Part shown: piece after piece, positions 15,976 through 22,314 of the stretch
How positions within the stretch are numbered: the stretch's first letter is position 1
Layout: every line of letters begins with the position of its first letter
NCBI GenBank assembly: GCA_964507305.1
Contig: CAZDPQ010000031.1
Span: 1 to 23,770 of the forward strand
DNA from: JAQVYV01 sp964507305
GTDB taxonomy: Bacteria > Bacillota > Clostridia > Saccharofermentanales > UBA5734
Reading direction: 5' to 3'
Length of the DNA stretch: 23,770 nt
Program-made: the position numbers and the translations under genes
The notes under the pieces: model-generated
Databases searched by the model: none
The model's input: only the letters and a program-made list of their open reading frames with translations
Told to the model about the DNA's origin: nothing

Positions 15976-16005
15976 ATTATAACCCTCTCCATGCCCGAAT
16001 GTCAG
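15976..16005 (-). promoter_or_regulatory. Promoter of the acyltransferase-DUF6320 unit
   Basis: On the minus strand CTGACA (16005-16000) and a perfect TATAAT (15981-15976) are separated by 18 bases. The -35 hexamer overlaps the TGA stop of the DUF6951 gene at the end of the decarboxylase operon. No terminator is visible between the two units, so some read-through from the oad operon is possible. Confidence 0.65.
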
Positions 16006-16313
16006 CGGTTGATTTTGAACTCCACGTCCTTGGGAAGCGCGAATCCGCAGGCAACTTCCAATCCCTTGATGATCGCCGACGGCACAGGACAGCCGATGTG
16101 TTTACAATGTTTTTCGGCCGACCGGTATACCCGTGAGGAGCCTATTTTCGAAAAGCATTCCTCCAGGCAATCGATCTCTTCGAGATCTTCCTGCATTTTC
16201 TGAACGGCCGGGCAATGCGAGGAAATCACGACATGCGCCGTATCCTCGTCCGCTGTGACCGATATCACCGTCTCAAGCCCGCAGATCCCGGGGTTGACTT
16301 TTACATCCGACAT
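16002..16313 (-). CDS. DUF6951 family cysteine-rich protein, last gene of the oad operon
   Basis: This 103-residue cytoplasmic protein matches the DUF6951 pattern, with VNPGICGLETVISV at the start, SSHCPAVQKM in the middle, and HCKHIGCPVPSAIIKGLEVA followed by GFALPKDV at the end. Its seven cysteines (11, 34, 49, 53, 70, 75, 89) are numerous for its size and suggest metal or Fe-S binding or a redox role; the function is unknown. AAAGGAG lies seven bases before the ATG and the gene starts 12 bases after oadB, so it belongs to the decarboxylase operon. The position suggests a link with the decarboxylase, which I cannot prove. Confidence 0.75.
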   Translation of the reverse strand: MSDVKVNPGICGLETVISVTADEDTAHVVISSHCPAVQKMQEDLEEIDCLEECFSKIGSSRVYRSAEKHCKHIGCPVPSAIIKGLEVACGFALPKDVEFKINR

Positions 16314-16325
16314 ACGATCGCTCCT

Positions 16326-17462
16326 TTATTTCCCGAACATGGCAAGAAGGAAGCCTGCTGCGACCGCCGAACCGATGACGCCGGCAACGTTGGGGCCCAT
16401 GGCGTGCATCAGCAGGTAATTAGATGGATTCGCACGCTGGCCCTCGATCTGTGAAACGCGGGCGGCCATGGGCACGGCGGAAACACCGGCCGAGCCGATC
16501 AGCGGATTGACTTTTCCTTTTGTGAGATAGTACATCAGCTTTCCGAACAGGGTGCCGCCCATGGTGCTGAAGATAAAGGCAAACAGCCCAAGACCGATGA
16601 TCTCGAGCGTCTGGACCTGCAGGAAGCGTTCCGCCTTTGCGGTCGCCCCGACCGTGACGCCGAGAAAAATGGTGACGATATTGATCAATTCATTCTGAAC
16701 GGTGGACGACAGTCTGTCGACCACGCCGGATTCGCGGAACAGATTTCCGAGCATCAGCATGCCGATCAGCGGCGCGACGGAGGGCAGCAGCAGGCAGGAT
16801 ACCAGAGTGACGGCGATCGGGAACAGGATCTTTTCCGTCTTTGATACCGTGCGGAGCTGGTCCATCCGGCAGGCGCGTTCTTTCTTCGTGGTGAAGAGGC
16901 GCATGATCGGCGGCTGGATCAGCGGGATGAGCGCCATGTAGGAATAGGCGGCGATCGCGATGGCCGGCAGCAGGTCGGGGGCAAGGCGGGTCGTCAGGAA
17001 GATGGCCGTCGGGCCGTCCGCGCCGCCGATGATGCCGATCGAGGCGGATTCCTGCGTGGTGAAGCCGAGAAGGCGCGCCACCAGGAAGGCGGTGTAGATG
17101 CCCAGCTGTGCGGCGGCTCCGAGGAGCAGGCTGGAAGGCCTTGCAATCAGCGGGCCGAAGTCGGTCATGGCGCCGATGCCGAGGAATATCAGGGAGGGGT
17201 AGATCCCGAGCTTGACGCCCTGGTATAGATAGTAAAGCAGGCCTCCGGGCGCGCCGTTCGCGGGCTCGGCCATCAATCCGGCGATCGGCAGGTTGGCCAG
17301 GAGCATGCCGAACGCGATCGGGAGCAGCAGCAGCGGCTCGAATTTCTTGACGATCGCCAGATAGATCAGCACGCATGCGATGACGAGCATGATGCCCTGC
17401 TGATAAGTGATCGCGGCAAATCCGGACTCTGCCCAGAGTTTCTGCAGTGTGTCAGCAAACAT
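16326..17462 (-). CDS. oadB: Oxaloacetate decarboxylase beta subunit (Na+-translocating)
   Basis: This 378-residue membrane subunit decarboxylates carboxybiotin and couples it to Na+ export. The diagnostic region IV is present: SIGIIGGADGPTAIFLT, with D149 aligning with the essential Asp203 of Klebsiella OadB. Y175 falls at the expected place for Tyr229, and the C-terminal block HAMGPNVAGVIGSAVAAG corresponds to the conserved region VIII. About nine further hydrophobic segments agree with the family. Length is somewhat short but normal for the OadB/GcdB/MmdB group. AAGGAGG precedes the ATG, and the gene starts 11 bases after the biotin carrier gene. The beta subunit alone cannot separate oxaloacetate from glutaconyl- or methylmalonyl-CoA decarboxylases; the alpha subunit in this operon settles it. 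Confidence 0.93.
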   Translation of the reverse strand: MFADTLQKLWAESGFAAITYQQGIMLVIACVLIYLAIVKKFEPLLLLPIAFGMLLANLPIAGLMAEPANGAPGGLLYYLYQGVKLGIYPSLIFLGIGAMTDFGPLIARPSSLLLGAAAQLGIYTAFLVARLLGFTTQESASIGIIGGADGPTAIFLTTRLAPDLLPAIAIAAYSYMALIPLIQPPIMRLFTTKKERACRMDQLRTVSKTEKILFPIAVTLVSCLLLPSVAPLIGMLMLGNLFRESGVVDRLSSTVQNELINIVTIFLGVTVGATAKAERFLQVQTLEIIGLGLFAFIFSTMGGTLFGKLMYYLTKGKVNPLIGSAGVSAVPMAARVSQIEGQRANPSNYLLMHAMGPNVAGVIGSAVAAGFLLAMFGK

Positions 17463-17473
17463 GGAAAGCCTCC

Positions 17474-17920
17474 TTAAACGATCAGTGCCAGAGGATCCCC
17501 GGTTGCCACCGACGATCCCTTGTTGACCAGCACCTGTGCAACGATGCCGTCCGCCATCGAGACGATCTCGTTTTCCATTTTCATCGCTTCGAGGATGAGG
17601 ACGACGTCGCCCTTCTTCACCGGATCGCCGGGCTTTTTCATCACGGACAGGATCGTTCCCGGCATCGGTGCTTTCAGAGGCATTTCACCGCCTGAAACCG
17701 TCACAGACGGGGCAGCGGCGGGCGCTGCCGCAGGAGCGGAAGGCGCGGGATGGACAGCGGGCGGAGCCACGGGAGTGGCTGCAGGAGCCGCGGAATGGGC
17801 GGCAGGATGGACGGCGGCAGGCGAGACCGGAGCGGCGGCCGTGACCGACAGGACCTGCGCGACGCCCTTTTCTACTTCCACCTCGTAATTCTTGTCATTG
17901 ACTGTCACGATATATTTCAT
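17474..17920 (-). CDS. Biotin carboxyl carrier subunit of the decarboxylase
   Basis: This 148-residue protein carries biotin between the carboxyltransferase and the membrane subunit. Residues 1-28 form a short beta domain, residues 29-72 an Ala/Pro/His-rich flexible linker, and residues 78-148 a biotinyl/lipoyl domain with PMPGTI and the biotinylation site EAMKMEN (K114). In Klebsiella this domain is fused to the alpha subunit; here it is a separate gene, as in glutaconyl-CoA and methylmalonyl-CoA decarboxylases. AAGGGAGG precedes the ATG, which lies 15 bases after the oadG stop. Modification would need a BirA ligase encoded elsewhere. Confidence 0.92.
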   Translation of the reverse strand: MKYIVTVNDKNYEVEVEKGVAQVLSVTAAAPVSPAAVHPAAHSAAPAATPVAPPAVHPAPSAPAAAPAAAPSVTVSGGEMPLKAPMPGTILSVMKKPGDPVKKGDVVLILEAMKMENEIVSMADGIVAQVLVNKGSSVATGDPLALIV

Positions 17921-17935
17921 GATCGTATCCCTCCC

Positions 17936-18379
17936 TTAGCGGCTCAAGGCCCGTATCGATTTGAAATGCAATTCTTCCGGCCTGCAGCCGGTCTCATCGC
18001 AGACGATCGCCATGATAATGGCTGCGGTCTTCTCGTCCACGCCGGTCAATTTGAGCGACGGGTCAAGCGGTGACGCAGATGTGTCCCGGAAATCGGTTTG
18101 CCCGTGAGCTGCACTTCGCACGTTGGCTGAGGGCTGCTCATGGACCGCGCTCTGCGTGTTGGCTGAGGGCTGCTCATGGCCGGCGGCAGGAGCGGACACA
18201 TGCGGGGCCGGGGCAGACGCGGAGGGCAATGATCCCTCCGAAGCGGCCGCTTTTCTTTTCTGAAGTCTGCCGACAAACCATGTCTGCACGTTGATCAGCA
18301 GGATCAGAAGGACCAGTCCGGAGAAAACGACACTTAACCCGAAAATACCGATCGTAAGGCTTTCCGTCAGCAATTTCAT
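17936..18379 (-). CDS. oadG: Oxaloacetate decarboxylase gamma subunit (OadG-type)
   Basis: The 147-residue protein has one N-terminal transmembrane helix (about residues 8-33, IGIFGLSVVFSGLVLLILLI), a basic stop-transfer (RLQKRK), a long Pro/Ala/Ser-rich linker, and a small C-terminal domain with LTGVDEKTAAIIMAIVCDET. OadG-type subunits hold the alpha and beta subunits together. The linker contains two copies of a 12-residue repeat beginning HEQPSAN (68-79 and 80-91). Its ATG overlaps the oadA stop by four bases, so translation is coupled. The C-terminal metal-binding His/Asp tail described for Klebsiella OadG is not evident. Confidence 0.85.
   Translation of the reverse strand: MKLLTESLTIGIFGLSVVFSGLVLLILLINVQTWFVGRLQKRKAAASEGSLPSASAPAPHVSAPAAGHEQPSANTQSAVHEQPSANVRSAAHGQTDFRDTSASPLDPSLKLTGVDEKTAAIIMAIVCDETGCRPEELHFKSIRALSR
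18107..18178. repeat. 36-base in-frame tandem repeat in oadG
   Basis: Two adjacent 36-base units encode HEQPSANTQSAV and HEQPSANVRSAA, with a partial third unit (HGQT). The DNA copies share GGCTGAGGGCTGCTCATGG at 18125 and 18161. It lengthens the flexible linker and probably arose by slippage. Confidence 0.85.
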
Positions 18380-19767
18380 CCTTCGCTTTCCTCCACTTTC
18401 CGGATCCGGTAAGTCACGCGATTGCTTCTCTTCTCGATCCTGTTCTGGAAAAACTTTTCCGCGATCTGCGGGAACAGCAGATAGCTGAGGACATCCTCAT
18501 CGCTTTCGGCCATGCCGTCGAGCTTGGCTTTCGCCTTTTCGAACTGCGGTTCCAAGGTGTCTGCGAAACGTCCGGTGAAAGGCTTCTCGTCGCCGAGGAC
18601 GAGGGCGGTCAGATCCGGATCGACCGGTCCCGGCGCTTTGCCGTATTCGCCGCGTAGATAGGCTTTGACTTCCTTTGAGACACTCTTGTACCGTTCGCCG
18701 CTCAGGACATTGGCCGCGGCCTGCACGCCGACCATCTGGCTCATCGGCGTGACCAGGGGCGGATAGCCAAGATCCTTGCGCACCCGGGGCGTCTCGAGCA
18801 GGACATCGTTGAATTTATCCATCGCATTCTGCTGCTTGAGCTGCGAAATCAGGTTGGAAAGCATCCCTCCGGGGATCTGATAGACCAGCGCGTCCGTCTC
18901 GGTGCTGAGGACATACGGATCCAGCAGGCCGGAGCGGATGTATTCGTCGCGGATCGGCTTGAAGAAATCATTGATGTCTTTCAAAACTTTATCCTGCAGC
19001 CCGGTCTCGAACCCCATCTGTGTCAGCGCGTAGTGGAGGGATTCGGTCGAAGGCTGCGACGTGCCGCCGGAGAACGAGGAAATGGCCGTGTCGATGCCGT
19101 CGCAGCCGGCTTCCGCGGCCTTGAGATACGTCATCGGGCCGAGGCCGGTCGTCGAATGGGTGTGCAGGACGATCGGCAGGCGGACATTCTGCTTCAAAGC
19201 GCTGACAAGGTCATAAGCTTCCTTGGGGCTCATGATGCCCGCCATGTCCTTGATGCAGATGGACTGGACGCCCATCTTCTCCAGGTCGCGTCCCAGTTTG
19301 ACATAATTTTCGAGGTCATGGATCGGGCTCAGCGTGTATACGATCGTGCCTTGGGCGTGGGCTCCGCATTTCAGCGTTTCGTCGACCGCGACCTCGATGT
19401 TGCGCAGATCGTTGAGCGCATCGAAGATCCGCAGGATGTCGATGCCGTTGTGGATGGAGCGGCTGACAAAATTGCGGACGACATCGTCGGGGTAGTGGCG
19501 GTAGCCCAGGAGGTTCTGGCCGCGCAGCAGCATCTGCAGTTTCGTCCTGTGTACACGGGACTTGATCCGGCGCAGTCTCTCCCACGGGTCTTCGTCCAGG
19601 AAACGGAGGCAGGAATCAAAGGTTGCTCCGCCCCAGCATTCGATCGATTCATAACCGGCCTGGTCGATTTTCTCGAGGATGCCGTCAAAATCCCTCTCGG
19701 GCATCCGTGTCGCGATCAGCGACTGGTTGGCGTCCCTCAGGACGGTCTCGGTGATTTTCAGTTGCAT
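18376..19767 (-). CDS. oadA: Oxaloacetate decarboxylase alpha subunit (carboxyltransferase)
   Basis: The 463-residue cytoplasmic TIM-barrel enzyme moves the carboxyl group of oxaloacetate to biotin, giving pyruvate. The metal and active-site residues fit Vibrio/Klebsiella OadA with a constant offset of five: D12 (RDANQSL), K173 (ICIKDMAGIM), H202 and H204 (LHTHSTTG). The conserved PBC/PYC C-terminal region follows (PGGMLSNLISQL; TPMSQMVGVQAA). The protein ends without a biotin domain, which is encoded two genes downstream. The alternative, a pyruvate carboxylase B subunit, is less likely because genes for the Na+-pumping beta and gamma subunits follow directly. A hairpin terminator lies upstream, between hppA and this gene; no clear promoter is visible in 19768-19860. 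Confidence 0.92.
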   Translation of the reverse strand: MQLKITETVLRDANQSLIATRMPERDFDGILEKIDQAGYESIECWGGATFDSCLRFLDEDPWERLRRIKSRVHRTKLQMLLRGQNLLGYRHYPDDVVRNFVSRSIHNGIDILRIFDALNDLRNIEVAVDETLKCGAHAQGTIVYTLSPIHDLENYVKLGRDLEKMGVQSICIKDMAGIMSPKEAYDLVSALKQNVRLPIVLHTHSTTGLGPMTYLKAAEAGCDGIDTAISSFSGGTSQPSTESLHYALTQMGFETGLQDKVLKDINDFFKPIRDEYIRSGLLDPYVLSTETDALVYQIPGGMLSNLISQLKQQNAMDKFNDVLLETPRVRKDLGYPPLVTPMSQMVGVQAAANVLSGERYKSVSKEVKAYLRGEYGKAPGPVDPDLTALVLGDEKPFTGRFADTLEPQFEKAKAKLDGMAESDEDVLSYLLFPQIAEKFFQNRIEKRSNRVTYRIRKVEESEG

Positions 19768-19856
19768 CTTTTATTTACCCCTTTCCGGATGGAAGCCTGT
19801 GCGCCGCATGCAGGATCCCTTGATGGCCCGGTTGTTGTCCGGTACGGCCAGGCCTT

Positions 19857-19901
19857 TTATAAAAAGGCTGTCATGGCAGGTGATCCACCGCCCGACAGCC
19901 T
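19857..19901 (-). terminator. Rho-independent terminator after hppA
   Basis: On the minus strand AGGCTGTC (from 19901) pairs with GACAGCCT, and the inner GGTG-GAT-CACC extends the stem. A TTTTTAT run follows directly. It lies 30 bases past the hppA stop and so separates hppA from the oad operon. Confidence 0.8.
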
Positions 19902-19931
19902 CTTTGCCTCGATAAGACGTCGTCGGCCGGG

Positions 19932-22061
19932 TCAGAAGAGTCGGTCGATCAGGTTGAACTTCAGGATCAGGCTGGCAAATACGATCGAGACCATGGACAC
20001 CAGCTTGATCAGGATGTTGATGGACGGGCCGGACGTGTCCTTGAACGGATCGCCGACCGTGTCGCCTACCACGGCGGCCTTGTGCGGATCCTTGCCCTTG
20101 CCGCCGTATGCCCCGCCCTCGATGTGCTTCTTGGCATTGTCCCACGCGCCGCCGGCATTCGCCATCATGACCGCCAGGACAAACCCGGATACCGTCGCGC
20201 CCGCCAGAAGTCCGGCGACCCCGCTGACCCCGAGGAAAAGCCCCGTCACGATCGGCGCGATGATCGCCAGCAGTGCGGGAAGGACCATTTCCTTCTGCGC
20301 GCCGCGCGTGCAGATATCCACGCACTGCGCGTAGTCGGCCTCCGCCGTCCCTTCCATCAGCCCGGCGATCTCCCGGAACTGGCGGCGGACCTCCATGACG
20401 ATCGACTGCGCGGCACGCCCGACCGCCTTCATGGTCAGCGAAGAGAACAGGAACGGCAGCATGCCGCCGATAAACAGCCCGACGAGCGTCGGGGGGTTGG
20501 TAAGGGAAAGGTCCAGCTTGTAGTCGGGGCTGATCAGCTTGACCTCGTCGACAAAGGCGGCGATGAGAGCCAGGGCGGTCAGGGCGGCGGATCCGATCGC
20601 GAAGCCCTTGCCTGTGGCGGCCGTCGTATTGCCGAGCGAATCAAGGGCATCCGTGCGCTCGCGCACTTCCGCGGGGAGCTTCGCCATTTCGGCGATGCCG
20701 CCGGCATTGTCGGCGACCGGCCCGTACGCGTCGGTCGCGAGGGTGATGCCCAGGGTCGAAAGCATGCCGACCGCGGAAAGTGCTACGCCGAACAGTCCTT
20801 TATTAAAGCTGTCCCCTCCGCCGGAAGCGAAGAAACTGACCAGGACGGAGATCCCGACGATCACGACGGGGATCACGGTCGACAGCATGCCGAGTGAGAT
20901 CCCGCCGATGATGATCGTAGCGGGTCCGGTGAGCGAAGTCTCGGCAAGCTCCCTGGTCGGCTTGTAATTGTCTGACGTGAAATATTCCGTGAAGAAACCG
21001 ATGGCCACGCCGGCGATCAGGCCGGAAAGCACCGCGGCGTACAGGCCGAGGTTCTCCGGGATGAGGATCTTGATGAGGACGAACGCAAGGACCGCGATCA
21101 GCGCGGCGGAGATCCAGGTCCCCTTGCGGAGGGCGGCCAGCAGGTGCTTCTGGGAAGCCTTCTCCTCCGTGCGGACGAAGAAGGTCCCGAAGATCGACGC
21201 CAGCATGCCGACCGCGGCCATAATCATCGGAACGGCAACGCCCGAGAATCCGTAGCCGGCGGCGACGGCGAGGGCGGAGGTGGAAACGATCGATCCCACA
21301 TAGGACTCGTAGAGGTCCGCTCCCATGCCGGCGACATCGCCGACGTTGTCGCCGACATTGTCCGCGATGACGGCCGGGTTGCGCGGGTCGTCTTCCGGGA
21401 TGCCGATCTCGACCTTGCCGACCAGGTCGGCGCCGACATCGGCGGCCTTGGTGAAAATGCCGCCGCCGACCCTGGCGAAGAGCGCCATCGAGGAGGCGCC
21501 CATCCCGAAGGTCAGCATGGCGGAAGTGATTTTCTGGATTTTCTCCGCATCATTGAGGACCGGCTGGATCGTCGTATAGAAGAAGCGGAGGAAAAAGAAC
21601 CAGATGGTCAGGTCGAGCAGCCCGAGACCAACGACGGTGAAGCCCATGACGGCTCCGGAGGAAAACGCCACGCGCAGGGCCTTGTTCAGACTGGTCTGCG
21701 CGGCATTGGCCGTGCGGGCGTTCGCCGCTGTGGCAATCTTCATCCCGATGAACCCCGACAGGCCGGAGAAAAATCCGCCGGTAAGGAACGCAAACGGCAC
21801 GAACGGCGTCAGAAGGCCGGTCAGCGACATGATGCCGAGGATCACGAACATCGCCGCGAAAAACAGGGCGACTCCGGTATACTGACGCTTCAGATAGGCG
21901 TTCGCCCCCTTGCGTATGGCGGCGGCGATCGAAACCATCTTCGGGGTCCCTTCCGAAAAACGAAGGACCTTGCGAGCCTGGAGGAAGGCGAAGATCAGTG
22001 CGCATACGGCACCGACAGGCATCAGATAATAAAGGACCGATACGAGCTCGTCATGGGTCAT
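19932..22061 (-). CDS. hppA: Membrane-bound ion-pumping pyrophosphatase, K+-dependent type
   Basis: This 709-residue integral membrane enzyme hydrolyses PPi and exports H+ or Na+. The catalytic signatures are intact: DVGADLVGKVE (208-218) and DDPRNPAVIADNVGDNVGD (224-242). The position that sets K+ dependence reads GNTTAATGKG, with A481 and G484 matching the Ala/Gly pair of K+-dependent enzymes rather than Lys/Thr. The C-terminal repeat of the acid motif (YGGKGKDPHKAAVVGDTVGD, 20 residues) is also present. About 16 hydrophobic segments give the usual topology. K+-dependent members include both Na+ and H+ pumps, so the ion is not settled, though the adjacent Na+-pumping decarboxylase makes Na+ reasonable. 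AAGGAG precedes the ATG; a strong promoter lies at 22152-22180. Confidence 0.95.
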   Translation of the reverse strand: MTHDELVSVLYYLMPVGAVCALIFAFLQARKVLRFSEGTPKMVSIAAAIRKGANAYLKRQYTGVALFFAAMFVILGIMSLTGLLTPFVPFAFLTGGFFSGLSGFIGMKIATAANARTANAAQTSLNKALRVAFSSGAVMGFTVVGLGLLDLTIWFFFLRFFYTTIQPVLNDAEKIQKITSAMLTFGMGASSMALFARVGGGIFTKAADVGADLVGKVEIGIPEDDPRNPAVIADNVGDNVGDVAGMGADLYESYVGSIVSTSALAVAAGYGFSGVAVPMIMAAVGMLASIFGTFFVRTEEKASQKHLLAALRKGTWISAALIAVLAFVLIKILIPENLGLYAAVLSGLIAGVAIGFFTEYFTSDNYKPTRELAETSLTGPATIIIGGISLGMLSTVIPVVIVGISVLVSFFASGGGDSFNKGLFGVALSAVGMLSTLGITLATDAYGPVADNAGGIAEMAKLPAEVRERTDALDSLGNTTAATGKGFAIGSAALTALALIAAFVDEVKLISPDYKLDLSLTNPPTLVGLFIGGMLPFLFSSLTMKAVGRAAQSIVMEVRRQFREIAGLMEGTAEADYAQCVDICTRGAQKEMVLPALLAIIAPIVTGLFLGVSGVAGLLAGATVSGFVLAVMMANAGGAWDNAKKHIEGGAYGGKGKDPHKAAVVGDTVGDPFKDTSGPSINILIKLVSMVSIVFASLILKFNLIDRLF

Positions 22062-22151
22062 AGGCTTTCTGCTCCTTATCCGAATGGACCGGTCCGGATC
22101 CCGGACCCGATTCTCGGTTCCGTCTCCAGAAAAACGCGCATTCAGTGAATT

Positions 22152-22180
22152 ATTATAGTCATTCGATTTTGAAATAGCAA
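22152..22180 (-). promoter_or_regulatory. Promoter of hppA
   Basis: On the minus strand TTGCTA (22180-22175) is followed after 17 bases by a perfect TATAAT (22157-22152). Transcription would begin near 22145, leaving a leader of about 85 bases before the hppA ATG. The region between here and the GH51 stop is AT-rich. Confidence 0.7.
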
Positions 22181-22237
22181 CTTAAAACAGAGGAGCGAAA
22201 CAAAATTCCATAGATTGAACATTTAATTGTGTCATTT

Positions 22238-22251
22238 CACCCTTCCGGGTG
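22238..22251. other. Small perfect hairpin/palindrome between GH51 and hppA
   Basis: CACCCTTCCGGGTG has 5-base arms around TTCC. It lies 64 bases downstream of the GH51 stop and 57 bases upstream of the hppA -35 element. On the minus strand no T-run follows, so it is not a good GH51 terminator. It may be a protein-binding site or a processing hairpin. Confidence 0.35.
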
Positions 22252-22314
22252 TTAAACTTGCAGAATCCTATCCTTTTATTTTGTTTGGATGAACTTTGAT
22301 GGTCAAAATATCAG

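Noticed and set aside
18376..19767. Reading the alpha subunit as a methylmalonyl-CoA decarboxylase or 12S transcarboxylase subunit
   Set aside because: It has the HMGL-like TIM-barrel motifs RDANQSL and LHTHSTTG of oxaloacetate/pyruvate carboxyltransferases, not the crotonase-like fold of the CoA-type subunits.
19033..20334. 433-codon plus-strand open frame across oadA and hppA
   Set aside because: It is antisense to two well-supported genes and runs across the intergenic terminator. Its Arg/Asp/Gly-rich composition is typical of a GC-rich reverse frame.
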